14,841 bases of DNA from CAYUUP01 sp964447925 (GCA_964447925.1 CAYUUP010000031.1:1-14841), one strand, 5' to 3'. Shown: positions 1 through 6,958, numbered from the stretch's first letter. Program-made: numbers and translations. Notes: generated by a model from the letters alone, not told the origin.

Positions 1-1
1 G

Positions 2-115
2 GAGGGGTTGTACTTCGCGGGGGAAATAATGGATGTGGACGCCTACACCGGCGGCTTCAACCTGCAAATTGCCTGGGCTACCGGCCATACTGCCGGGGAA
101 GCCCTTGCAAAATAA
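2..115 (+). CDS. BaiN/HI0933-type NAD(P)/FAD-dependent oxidoreductase, 3' fragment
   Basis: Only the last 37 codons are in the window, ending at TAA 113-115. The fragment contains GLYFAGEIMDVDAYTGGFNL and ends in a Gly/Ala-rich helix. This matches the C-terminal FAD-binding end of the HI0933/BaiN flavoprotein family, where a GExxDxDxxTGGFNLQ motif contacts the flavin. The rest of the protein, including the N-terminal dinucleotide-binding motif, lies upstream and cannot be checked. The gene is followed after 15 bp by cmk on the same strand, so the two are probably co-transcribed; this neighbour is common in Clostridia. The substrate cannot be inferred from this fragment. Confidence 0.85.
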   Translation, partial: EGLYFAGEIMDVDAYTGGFNLQIAWATGHTAGEALAK

Positions 116-130
116 AATGCGAAGCTGGAT

Positions 131-820
131 GTGAATGTATTGACAGACCGACCCATCAGCATTGCCATCGACGGACCCTCCGGCGCGGGGAAAAGCACTA
201 TGGCCCGTCGGTTGGCGGAGGAACTGGGATACCTCTATGTGGACACCGGAGCCATCTACCGCACAGTAGCCCTGGCGGTCAGCCGGGCTGGGGCGGAGAC
301 GGCGGAGGAGATTTCTGCCTGCCTGCCGGACATCCGGGTGAATATCGACTACGGAGCGGACGGCCTTCAGCATATGCTGCTGGGGAATGAGGATGTCACC
401 GGGGAGATCCGCAGACCGGAGGTTTCCATGGGGGCTTCCAAGGTAGCGGCCCTGCCGGCCGTGCGGGCTTTCCTGTTAGACCGTCAGCGGGAGCTGGCCC
501 GGAGCCGGAATGTCATCATGGACGGCAGGGATATCGGTACGGTGGTGCTGCCGGATGCTACAGTAAAGATTTTTCTCACTGCCAGCCCGGAGGAGCGGGC
601 TGAGCGTCGTTATCTGGAACTGCGGGAGCGGGGGGAGGCTGCCTCCTATGAGCAGGTGCTGACCGATGTAATTGCCAGGGACAAGCAGGACAGCAACCGC
701 CCCATTGCCCCTCTGCGGCAGGCGCCGGACGCACAGCTGGTGGACACCACCGGGATCCCCCTGGAGGAGTGCTGCCGCCTGCTGACAGAGCTGGTAAAGG
801 AGCGGGTCGGATGTGAGTGA
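131..820 (+). CDS. cmk: Cytidylate kinase (CMP/dCMP kinase)
   Basis: Phosphorylates CMP and dCMP with ATP in the cytoplasm, supplying pyrimidine nucleotides for RNA, DNA and CDP-lipid synthesis. The 229-residue length is normal for the bacterial family. Visible motifs are the P-loop GPSGAGKST at residues 15-23, the nucleotide-monophosphate contact region VDTGAIYR at about 37-44, and MDGRDIGTVVLPDA near residue 130, which is the Cmk signature. An arginine-rich LID segment (EERAERRYLELRERGE) follows. The start is a GTG with only a poor upstream purine stretch (GGA), so the exact start is uncertain by a few codons; the TTG at 140 is an alternative. The end overlaps the plsC start by 8 bp, so translation is probably coupled. 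Confidence 0.95.
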   Translation: MNVLTDRPISIAIDGPSGAGKSTMARRLAEELGYLYVDTGAIYRTVALAVSRAGAETAEEISACLPDIRVNIDYGADGLQHMLLGNEDVTGEIRRPEVSMGASKVAALPAVRAFLLDRQRELARSRNVIMDGRDIGTVVLPDATVKIFLTASPEERAERRYLELRERGEAASYEQVLTDVIARDKQDSNRPIAPLRQAPDAQLVDTTGIPLEECCRLLTELVKERVGCE

Positions 821-1454
821 GCAGAAGAAAAAACAGCGGATATACCGCACCAAGGAGCAATATGACGCCTCCTATCGTTTCCTTTATGTATTCGTCATGA
901 ATGTTTTCCGCGTTTTTCATCCCGTCCGCGCCATTGGTCGGGAGAATCTGCCGGAGGGGGCAGCCCTCATCTGTGCCAATCACACGGCCTATGCCGATCC
1001 TCTGATGATGGTGCTGGCTGCAGGGCGGAGGAACCCCTTGCGCATTATGGCCAAGGAGGAGTTATTCAAGATACCGATTGTGGGACCGGTACTCCGCTGG
1101 GTAGGTATGTTCGGCGTCAACCGGGGCAAGAATGATATGGGCGCTATCCGCCGGGCCATTCAGGTGCTGAAGGAGGGCTCCAAGATGATGCTCTTTCCCC
1201 AAGGCACTCGGGTCAGTGAGGAGGACAGCGTGTCCGCTAAGACCGGGGCGGTGATGATCGCCATGCGTTCTGGAGCGCCTTTGGTTCCCGTCTATATCCC
1301 GGCGAAGAAGAAGTGGTTCCGCCGTTCCACCGTGGTGATCGGGGAGCCATATTACCCGGAGTTGGCAGGGAAGCGGGCCAGCCAGCAAGAGTACCAGACC
1401 ATTGCCGATGACCTGTTGGCCCGGATTTATGCCCTGAAGGAACAATCAGAATGA
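813..1454 (+). CDS. plsC: 1-acyl-sn-glycerol-3-phosphate acyltransferase (PlsC/LPLAT family)
   Basis: Transfers an acyl chain to lysophosphatidic acid to make phosphatidic acid at the cytoplasmic face of the membrane. The 213-residue protein carries the catalytic NHxxxxD motif as NHTAYAD (His57, Asp62) and the substrate-binding FPxGTR motif as FPQGTR (residues 128-133). A hydrophobic N-terminal stretch (about 21-36) fits membrane association. The GTG start at 813 lies inside the last codons of cmk and is preceded by AAAGGAG at 796-802, which supports it. The stop codon overlaps the ispH start as ATGA, so cmk-plsC-ispH/rpsA reads as a translationally coupled operon. The exact acyl donor (acyl-ACP or acyl-CoA) cannot be told from sequence. 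Confidence 0.93.
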   Translation: MSEQKKKQRIYRTKEQYDASYRFLYVFVMNVFRVFHPVRAIGRENLPEGAALICANHTAYADPLMMVLAAGRRNPLRIMAKEELFKIPIVGPVLRWVGMFGVNRGKNDMGAIRRAIQVLKEGSKMMLFPQGTRVSEEDSVSAKTGAVMIAMRSGAPLVPVYIPAKKKWFRRSTVVIGEPYYPELAGKRASQQEYQTIADDLLARIYALKEQSE

Positions 1455-3463
1455 AAAAACTCATTCTGGCGGAGACGGCTGGCTTTTGCCATGGTGTCCG
1501 GCGGGCGGTGAAAATTGCGGAGCAGGCTGCGGCAGAGGCCAGGGAGTCGGGGAAGCCTGCTGTTATGCTGGGGCCGGTGATCCACAACAGCCATGTGGTG
1601 GAGAAGCTGGCAGGTCAGGGAATGGTCTGCGTGAAGCGGTTGGCTGATATACCCTCCGGCGCGGTGGTTGTCCTCCGTTCCCACGGTGCGAGCAGGGACG
1701 TCCGCCGGGAACTGGAACGTCGGGGAACGGAGATTCGGGACGCTGCCTGTGTCCATGTTATCCACATCCATCGGCTGGTGTGCCAGGCGGAGGAGGAGGG
1801 ACGCACGGTGCTGATTATCGGCAGTCGCTCCCATCCCGAAGTGCAGGCCATTGCCAGTTGGAACAGCCGCTCTGTGGTGCTGGAGACGCCGGATGAAGTG
1901 GAAAACTGGCTGAATGAGGCGGAAAATCGGCAGGATTTACCCCTGACAATGGTGGCACAGACCACCTCTACGAAAAAAAATTGGGAAGCCTGCGCAAAAA
2001 AAATAAAAAAAAGATGTACAAATGCCCAAATATTTGATACAATATGTGGAGCGACCCATAACCGACAGTCAGAAGCACGAAATTTGGCGGCTCAATGTGA
2101 CGCTGTGGTGGTCATTGGAGATGCCACCAGCTCCAATACCCGGCATCTGGTAGAACTGTGTCAGGAGTGCTGTGTTCATGTATACTGGATACAAAAGGCG
2201 GAGGAGCTGCCTCTGGGCGAACTGCGGGAAATGGATACTGTTGCGATCACGGCCGGCGCATCCACGCCTGGCTGGATTATAAAGGAGGTCTATGACAAAA
2301 TGAGTGAGGAAATTATGGAACCCATGGAGATCGAGGAGTCCTTTGCAGAGATGCTGGAAAAATCGATTAAAACCTTAAGCACGGGTGAAAAGGCAACTGG
2401 TACGGTGGTGAACATCACACCCACGGAGATCCAGGTGGATGTGGGAACTAAATATGCCGGTTACATTCCCGTATCTGAGTTTTCGGCAGATCCCAACGCC
2501 AAGGTGGAGGAGCTTGTGAAGGTGGGTGACAGCATTGAGGCTACTGTCACCCGGGTCAACGATGCTGAAGGCGTCATCACCTTGTCCAAGAAGCGCTTGG
2601 ATGCCAACCGGGGCTGGGAGGAAATTGAGCAGGCCAAGGAGGACAAGACCATCCTGGAGGGCAAGATCACCGAGCAGAACAAGGGCGGTGTCGTGGCCAA
2701 CGTCAAGGGCGTCCGGGTCTTTATTCCTGCGTCCCAGACCGGCCTGCGCCGCGGCGAATCCATGGACGGCCTGGTGGGTACCACAGCCCGTCTGCGCATC
2801 ACCGAGGTGAACCGTTCTCGCCGCCGTGTGGTCGGCTCTATCCGGGCTGTCACGGCTGAAGAGCGTGCCGCTGCTGCTGCCCAGGTGTGGGAGAACATCG
2901 AGGTGGGCAAACACTATACCGGCACTGTGAAGTCTCTGACATCCTACGGCGCCTTTGTGGATATCGGCGGTGTGGACGGCATGGTTCATGTGACAGAGCT
3001 TTCCTGGAGCCGTATTAAGACCCCTGCCGAGGTAGTTTCTGTGGGTGACACTCTGGATGTCTATGTCATCAAGTACGATCCTGAGAAGAAGAAAATCTCC
3101 CTGGGCGCCAAGGATCCGAACGAGAATCCCTGGGAAACCTTCCTGTCCACCTACCAGGTGGGGGACATTGCCAAGGTACGGGTGGTCAAGCTGATGAGCT
3201 TCGGTGCCTTTGCCGAGGTAGTGCCAGGCGTGGATGGCCTGATTCATATCTCCCAGATCGCTGACCATCGGGTTGAAAAGGTGGAGGACGAGTTGGCCGA
3301 GGGCGATAAGGTGTTCGTTAAGATCACCGGTATCAATGAGGAAACCCGCAAGATCTCCCTCTCCCGTCGGGAGGCTCTCCGGGAAATGCCGGAGGAGGAA
3401 GAGGCGTACACCGAGGAGGAAACCGGTGAGGCCGAACCTGAGGAGGCTCCCGTTGAGGAGTAA
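1451..3463 (+). CDS. ispH-rpsA: Fusion: 4-hydroxy-3-methylbut-2-enyl diphosphate reductase (IspH) + ribosomal protein S1 (RpsA-like)
   Basis: A 670-residue two-part protein known from many Clostridia. Residues 1 to about 283 are IspH, the last [4Fe-4S] enzyme of the MEP isoprenoid pathway, making IPP and DMAPP. The candidate cluster cysteines are Cys13 (GFCHGVRRAV), Cys100 and Cys199 (TICGAT). His45, His78, His128 and Glu130 (HPEV) and the SSNT motif match known active-site positions. Around Cys100 the usual DATCP reads DAACV, which is atypical. Residues 284-670 hold four S1 RNA-binding repeats (about 312-380, a degenerate one 398-466, 484-553 and 568-638) and an acidic tail. The S1 part begins exactly at a Met codon (2300) with its own strong ribosome binding site, so a free S1 protein may also be made. 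The gene ends at a strong hairpin terminator. Confidence 0.93.
   Translation: MKKLILAETAGFCHGVRRAVKIAEQAAAEARESGKPAVMLGPVIHNSHVVEKLAGQGMVCVKRLADIPSGAVVVLRSHGASRDVRRELERRGTEIRDAACVHVIHIHRLVCQAEEEGRTVLIIGSRSHPEVQAIASWNSRSVVLETPDEVENWLNEAENRQDLPLTMVAQTTSTKKNWEACAKKIKKRCTNAQIFDTICGATHNRQSEARNLAAQCDAVVVIGDATSSNTRHLVELCQECCVHVYWIQKAEELPLGELREMDTVAITAGASTPGWIIKEVYDKMSEEIMEPMEIEESFAEMLEKSIKTLSTGEKATGTVVNITPTEIQVDVGTKYAGYIPVSEFSADPNAKVEELVKVGDSIEATVTRVNDAEGVITLSKKRLDANRGWEEIEQAKEDKTILEGKITEQNKGGVVANVKGVRVFIPASQTGLRRGESMDGLVGTTARLRITEVNRSRRRVVGSIRAVTAEERAAAAAQVWENIEVGKHYTGTVKSLTSYGAFVDIGGVDGMVHVTELSWSRIKTPAEVVSVGDTLDVYVIKYDPEKKKISLGAKDPNENPWETFLSTYQVGDIAKVRVVKLMSFGAFAEVVPGVDGLIHISQIADHRVEKVEDELAEGDKVFVKITGINEETRKISLSRREALREMPEEEEAYTEEETGEAEPEEAPVEE
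2015..2043 (+). promoter_or_regulatory. Candidate internal promoter inside ispH for the S1 half
   Basis: TGTACA at 2015-2020 (4 of 6 to the -35 consensus) and TACAAT at 2038-2043 (5 of 6 to the -10) are separated by 17 bp. An extended -10 TG lies at 2035-2036. Two A8 tracts (1996-2003 and 2005-2012) sit directly upstream, where an UP element would be. This AT-rich patch stands out in an otherwise GC-rich gene. A start near 2050 would give a 5' leader of about 250 nt before the internal S1 start at 2300. This is inference from sequence only. Confidence 0.4.
2281..2302 (+). promoter_or_regulatory. Internal Shine-Dalgarno site and ATG start for free ribosomal protein S1
   Basis: AAAGGAGG at 2281-2288 is a near-perfect ribosome binding site inside the ispH-rpsA reading frame. 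The in-frame ATG at 2300 (Met284) follows after 11 nt and begins MSEEIMEPMEIEESF, which looks like an ordinary S1-protein N-terminus. Initiation here would yield a 387-residue S1 protein without IspH. Another ATG at 2292 is out of frame and too close to the site. The arrangement looks like two once-separate overlapping genes whose intervening stop was lost. Confidence 0.6.
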
Positions 3464-3472
3464 GTGTTTCTA

Positions 3473-3515
3473 AAAAACCGGGACTGTCCCGCTGGGCGGG
3501 ACAGTCCCGGTTTTT
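3473..3515 (+). terminator. Perfect 20-bp bidirectional intrinsic terminator
   Basis: The arms at 3473-3492 and 3496-3515 are perfectly complementary over 20 bp, with a TGG loop and a T run on the right (TTTTTCTTT). The left arm begins in an A run, so the same hairpin also has a U tract when read from the minus strand. It lies 9 bp after the ispH-rpsA stop and about 50 bp beyond the stop of the convergent membrane-protein gene. It therefore likely ends both transcripts. Confidence 0.95.
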
Positions 3516-3563
3516 CTTTGTGTTCGCTCCACATATAACAGCTGTATTTCGCACGTTTTAAAA

Positions 3564-4880
3564 TTACTCCGCCGGCTTCATGCTGGGCCACACAAATTCG
3601 ACAAAATCGTCCGTATAATTCTCGTCCAAAAATTGTCCCACCACGGAGTTCCCCGCCGCGTCCTCTGCCCGCTGATTATAGCGGAAGATGACCGCCGCAG
3701 AGAGAATGCCATCGCAGAGAAAGAATATAACAATGAACCAGGTGATGATTTTTCCGATAATGGGCGGGATTTTTTCAATCAAGCCGCTCAGGCGGGGATA
3801 GAGTACCTTCACCCAAATTACCGCCAGCGCTCCCCAGAAAAGGCAGAACAGCAGATTGACACGACCGCCGATATTTAGCGGGATGTGGCTGTAGTCCCAG
3901 AAAATCTTGCCGAAGACTACCTCCAGGATCACGCTGCAGCCATATTCATATACGCCGCCCAGCAGACAGCCGGAGAGAAAGATATACCTGTCCTCCTTGT
4001 CTGCCAGCCGTTGAAGCACCACTGTGAGAATGATTGCGCCCAGACCCCAGACCACACTGAAGGGACCGTAGATTAAGCTGGAACGGCTCATCCAGTAGCC
4101 CATGCTGAAACGGCAGAATACCGTCTCAATCAGATCGCCCAGCAGCGCGGTGATGAAAAATATCCATACGAGTTTATCCCAGCACAGACCAGGGGCAAAG
4201 GTTTCCTTTACCTTACCGCCCACCGGCATATGCTCCATAGAGGGGTACGCCCGCTCCAGCCTCTTCCAAATCATCCGATAGACAAGAGAGCCAAGACCGG
4301 CCTTGCTCTTTTGCAGTCTGCTCTGCGTCTCCTCCAGCAGCTCCAGCTTGACACGCCGCTGATCGCGGTAAATGGCATAGACAATGGAGAGAAAGTCCAG
4401 AATCAGCAGAACGCCAATCACAGCGCAGATAACCAGCTTCAGCAGCCGGGGCATGATCCCTGCCAGCATGACCAACAGAGGGTGTACCAGCAGCAGCACC
4501 AGCAGATAAACGGCTGCCCGAGCCAGTGCCGCCACCACCTGCCGCCCGTTGCCGGTAAACAGGTTGTTTTCCTCATAGTGCCACAGGAGATTCCGGCTGA
4601 GACGCTTGGCCAGTGAGCCGGAAAGCCATGTCACTACGGAAGACACTGCCAGCACAGCGGCGAACTGGAAGATATATTGTCCCGTCATGCCGTGTATGGT
4701 GGGCAGTATCAGTATGAGAAGTTCCATGATGATGCCATAGGAAAAACAGAAGGGTAGGTTGAAGAAGCCCCGGTTGCAGAGCCGGTGTTCCTTGACAGCC
4801 ACCACGCAGACTTCAGTCACCCAGCCCAAGAAGCTATAGACCAGCAGGTAAAGCAAGAGATCCAGATAAAAATGTGCCAT
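3564..4880 (-). CDS. Multi-pass membrane protein of the CmpB / PF06541 family (putative ABC-transporter permease)
   Basis: A 438-residue, strongly hydrophobic protein. The start ATG at 4880 (MAHFYLDLLL) is preceded by GGGAG at a suitable distance; the open frame runs upstream to 4946, but that extension is polar and passes through the terminator of the previous gene. The C-terminal half has hallmarks of the family: an acidic entry motif LLGDLIETVF (about 246-255), VYEYGCSVILEVVFG and FWDYSHIPLNIGGR (about 310-340), then W-G in a membrane segment. The N-terminal half carries a diverged counterpart (SFLGWVTEV at 16-24, NRGF at 36-39), so the protein looks internally duplicated. The family is named as a permease, but no substrate is established. 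No ATPase gene lies nearby. Expression is probably read-through from the efp unit. Confidence 0.75.
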   Translation of the reverse strand: MAHFYLDLLLYLLVYSFLGWVTEVCVVAVKEHRLCNRGFFNLPFCFSYGIIMELLILILPTIHGMTGQYIFQFAAVLAVSSVVTWLSGSLAKRLSRNLLWHYEENNLFTGNGRQVVAALARAAVYLLVLLLVHPLLVMLAGIMPRLLKLVICAVIGVLLILDFLSIVYAIYRDQRRVKLELLEETQSRLQKSKAGLGSLVYRMIWKRLERAYPSMEHMPVGGKVKETFAPGLCWDKLVWIFFITALLGDLIETVFCRFSMGYWMSRSSLIYGPFSVVWGLGAIILTVVLQRLADKEDRYIFLSGCLLGGVYEYGCSVILEVVFGKIFWDYSHIPLNIGGRVNLLFCLFWGALAVIWVKVLYPRLSGLIEKIPPIIGKIITWFIVIFFLCDGILSAAVIFRYNQRAEDAAGNSVVGQFLDENYTDDFVEFVWPSMKPAE

Positions 4881-4896
4881 GAATTTCTCCCAATAT

Positions 4897-4935
4897 AAAA
4901 AAGGGACGCACTTCCTGCATTGGAGGGCGCCCCTT
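4897..4935 (-). terminator. Intrinsic terminator after the zinc-ribbon gene
   Basis: Read on the minus strand, AAGGGGCGC (4935-4927) pairs with GCGTCCCTT (4909-4901) through one G-U wobble, and a T run follows (about 4902-4897). The loop of about 17 nt is large and may pair further. It lies between the CD1247-type gene and the membrane-protein gene, so it probably reduces rather than abolishes read-through into the latter. Confidence 0.6.
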
Positions 4936-4951
4936 GTGTTTTGCACGTAAA

Positions 4952-5401
4952 TTACTCCTTCGGCAGTACGCCAGAGTCCTCCCCTTCAGCCTCAATGCTG
5001 ACATCCACCGCCAGCAGCTGGCCGCAGCCGGGGCAGGTCACCTCACCGGCCAGAAGAATACTCTCATCCAGCATCAGGGTGTCACCGCAGTTGGGACAGT
5101 CCACCTCGAAGAAGTCCTCCTCGTCCAACTCATCTAACTCGTCGGGATCCTCCTCATCGCCCTCATCAAAGGAGGAGCCATTCCGGAGAAACTCTGAAGG
5201 ATACGGATCTCCCTCATCCAGCGCATCTCTCTCTTCTAAGAGATCCAGAAGAGTGTCATCCAACTCATCCACCGACAGGGCCATGTGTTCCAGTATGTCC
5301 ATCATCAGAGAGATCAGCTTGGCCTCCGGGCTGGACTCTGGATCCAGCTTCATTCCCTCGGCCACACCTTTCAGATAGGCAATTTTTTCAGAAAGCGTCA
5401 C
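4952..5401 (-). CDS. CD1247-type acidic zinc-ribbon protein, unknown function
   Basis: A 149-residue soluble, very acidic protein. The N-terminus (LSEKIAYLKGVAEGMKLD) is the signature of the conserved clostridial family named after CD1247 of Clostridioides difficile. A helical segment with many Leu and acidic residues follows (about 28-62), then an Asp/Glu-rich linker (76-100). The C-terminal zinc ribbon has two knuckles, CPNC (Cys102, Cys105) and CPGC (Cys123, Cys126). The GTG start at 5401 is supported by AAGGAGG 8 nt upstream. It lies 34 bp after efp on the same strand, so it is probably co-transcribed with it. The zinc ribbon and the company of EF-P suggest a nucleic-acid or translation-related role, but that is inference; the function is unknown to me. 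Confidence 0.75.
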   Translation of the reverse strand: MTLSEKIAYLKGVAEGMKLDPESSPEAKLISLMMDILEHMALSVDELDDTLLDLLEERDALDEGDPYPSEFLRNGSSFDEGDEEDPDELDELDEEDFFEVDCPNCGDTLMLDESILLAGEVTCPGCGQLLAVDVSIEAEGEDSGVLPKE

Positions 5402-5435
5402 AGTGCGTACCTCCTTCAGGCTCCATGCAACTCTA

Positions 5436-5993
5436 TCAGCTGAGCCGTTTCACATACTCTCCGGTGCGGGTATCCACCTGAATGCGGTCACCCGCGTCGA
5501 TAAATAGGGGAACCTTAATCTCAGCGCCGCCCTCTAAAATAGCAGGTTTGGTGACATTAGTGGCGGTGTTGCCCCGGACGGCGGGCTCGGTACTCTCTAC
5601 CGTCAGATCCATAAAGTTAGGCGGCTCGATGCTGAAGATATTTCCCTTGAAGGAGAGCATCTTACAGACAGTCCCCTCGGATACAAACCGGAAGGACTCC
5701 CCAAGCTGGTCGGCGTTCAGGATGACCTCGTTGCCCTCTTCATCATAGAAGTAGTACAGCGAACCGTCGTTCCAGCTGTAGCTGGCCTCTGTGCGCTCGA
5801 TGAACGCCTCATCAAACTTATCATCCGGGTCAAAGGTGGTCTCCACCACAGCGCCTGTGATGACGTTCCGGATAGTGGTGCGGACAAAGGGACTGCCCTT
5901 GCCGGGCTTCACGTGCTGAAACTTGACCACCTGCATCACATTACCGTCCATCTCAAAGGTGACGCCGTTCTTGAAGCTGCCTGCGTTGACCAT
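5436..5993 (-). CDS. efp: Elongation factor P
   Basis: EF-P binds between the P and E sites of the ribosome and relieves stalling at polyproline stretches. The 185-residue length is standard. The N-terminal KOW-like domain contains VKPGKGSPFVRT, with the tip lysine at position 32, the residue that is modified in many bacteria. Two OB-type domains follow, the last with the conserved VDTRTGEYVKR end. The start is the ATG at 5993 (MVNAGSFKNG). An ATG 15 bp further upstream is part of the ribosome binding site itself (ATGGAGGAG) and is unlikely to be used. No EF-P lysine-modifying enzyme is visible in the window. Confidence 0.96.
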   Translation of the reverse strand: MVNAGSFKNGVTFEMDGNVMQVVKFQHVKPGKGSPFVRTTIRNVITGAVVETTFDPDDKFDEAFIERTEASYSWNDGSLYYFYDEEGNEVILNADQLGESFRFVSEGTVCKMLSFKGNIFSIEPPNFMDLTVESTEPAVRGNTATNVTKPAILEGGAEIKVPLFIDAGDRIQVDTRTGEYVKRLS

Positions 5994-6036
5994 ATCTATC
6001 TCCTCCATAAATGCAGAATGAATGCTTTACCTTTTC

Positions 6037-6065
6037 ATTTTAACCGATTTCCCTGTCAAATGCAA
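6037..6065 (-). promoter_or_regulatory. Candidate promoter for efp
   Basis: On the minus strand TTGCAT (6065-6060) and TAAAAT (6042-6037) are spaced by 17 bp. A TTGACA also occurs just inside this spacer, but it is only 11 bp from the -10 and fits less well. The position, about 40 bp before the efp start, is right. The match is moderate. Confidence 0.35.
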
Positions 6066-6138
6066 GGGGTATGGCAAAATTTCTTAAAAACTGTTGTTTT
6101 TCGGGTGCCCTCTCTTGTGCCGGCAGCCGGCGGCGCGG

Positions 6139-6828
6139 TCAATTTTCCCGCCCGTTCCGTTTCTTCCAGAACGTGACAGCACACAGGACACAAAATGCAG
6201 CCACAATGACAATAAGTCCTACCCAGCGCAGGGAGCCCTGTCCAAAAATCAGTTTCATGGCGGTGTAGATATTGGTGGCGCCAAAGACGGAGAAGATCAG
6301 GAAGGACAGAATATTCAGTAGGGAGGTGGGCATTCTGCTTTTCAGTACGACCCCCACAATAAGGCCCAGCAGATCCGCCAAAATCAGCCCCAGAGTACAG
6401 CCCAGGAAGACCCAAAAGGCGTTTGCCGGACTGCCCTGGGTATAGGTTGCCGCCAGGGTGATGGCGGAGAGCTGTGTCTTATCCCCCAGCTCTCCCAGAA
6501 AGAAAGAGCCGAAAATCGCCAGCACTGGGCCACACTGCCCCTTTTGCCCCCTTTCCTCATCCTCATCGCCGCTGCCCCTCAGGGTGGCGTAGGCGAAATA
6601 AAAGAAAGCAAGTCCCGCCACCAGTTTGATGACGCGCATATCCAGGTAGCTGCTGAGGGCTGCCCCCACGCCTACCGCCAGGATATTCAGCAATATCGTG
6701 GCCAGCCAGGTACCGGTCAAAATGTGGGATACCTTATACTTGCTGGTCATCGCTACCAGCAGCAGCTGGGTCTTATCCCCCATCTCTGCGATGAAGATGG
6801 TGGCGAGAACCGTCAGGAAAATTGCCAT
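6139..6828 (-). CDS. UPF0016/GDT1 (TMEM165) family cation exporter, probably Mn2+
   Basis: A 229-residue inner-membrane protein with two repeats of three predicted membrane segments. Each repeat carries the family's E-x-G-D-K-T motif: EMGDKT at residues 15-20 and ELGDKT at 113-118. In characterised members these acidic residues bind Mn2+ or Ca2+ during export; MneA of Vibrio and TMEM165/Gdt1 of eukaryotes belong here. A charged linker (GSGDEDEERGQKG) separates the repeats. The ATG at 6828 follows GGAG after 9 nt. The gene is preceded by a yybP-ykoY Mn2+ riboswitch, which strongly supports manganese as the physiological substrate. The protein probably protects the cell from excess Mn2+. Confidence 0.92.
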   Translation of the reverse strand: MAIFLTVLATIFIAEMGDKTQLLLVAMTSKYKVSHILTGTWLATILLNILAVGVGAALSSYLDMRVIKLVAGLAFFYFAYATLRGSGDEDEERGQKGQCGPVLAIFGSFFLGELGDKTQLSAITLAATYTQGSPANAFWVFLGCTLGLILADLLGLIVGVVLKSRMPTSLLNILSFLIFSVFGATNIYTAMKLIFGQGSLRWVGLIVIVAAFCVLCAVTFWKKRNGREN

Positions 6829-6917
6829 TGAAGCTCACTCCGTTCTGATTCGCTTGTACAGCCAAAATCCAGCCAGTGCCGGGCCGGACAATTCTATCCG
6901 GGCTTTCCGCAGCCAAC

Positions 6918-6956
6918 AAAAAACCCAGGTTCCAGCGGACAGCGCCGTACCTGAGT
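6918..6956 (-). terminator. Second leader hairpin with U6 tract (distal terminator of the riboswitch leader)
   Basis: On the minus strand ACTCAGGT (6956-6949) pairs with ACCTGGGT (6930-6923), with an inner CGGCG/CGCTG extension, and six T follow (6923-6918). It lies about 90 nt before the exporter start, so it must be conditional or leaky for the gene to be expressed. Confidence 0.65.
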
Positions 6957-6958
6957 CC

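Noticed and set aside
2375..3268. 297-codon open frame on the minus strand, antisense to the S1 repeats
   Set aside because: His/Gly/Leu-rich translation without domain features, opposite to an unambiguous S1 coding region.
5994..6008. Upstream in-frame ATG extending efp by five residues
   Set aside because: This ATG is part of the GGAGGAG ribosome binding site, and EF-P proteins normally begin with the short MVxAG-type N-terminus at 5993.
6086..6101. AAAAAC/GTTTTT inverted repeat between the exporter gene and the efp promoter
   Set aside because: The stem is all but GC-free and its tail is not a proper U tract, so it is not a convincing terminator of the exporter gene.
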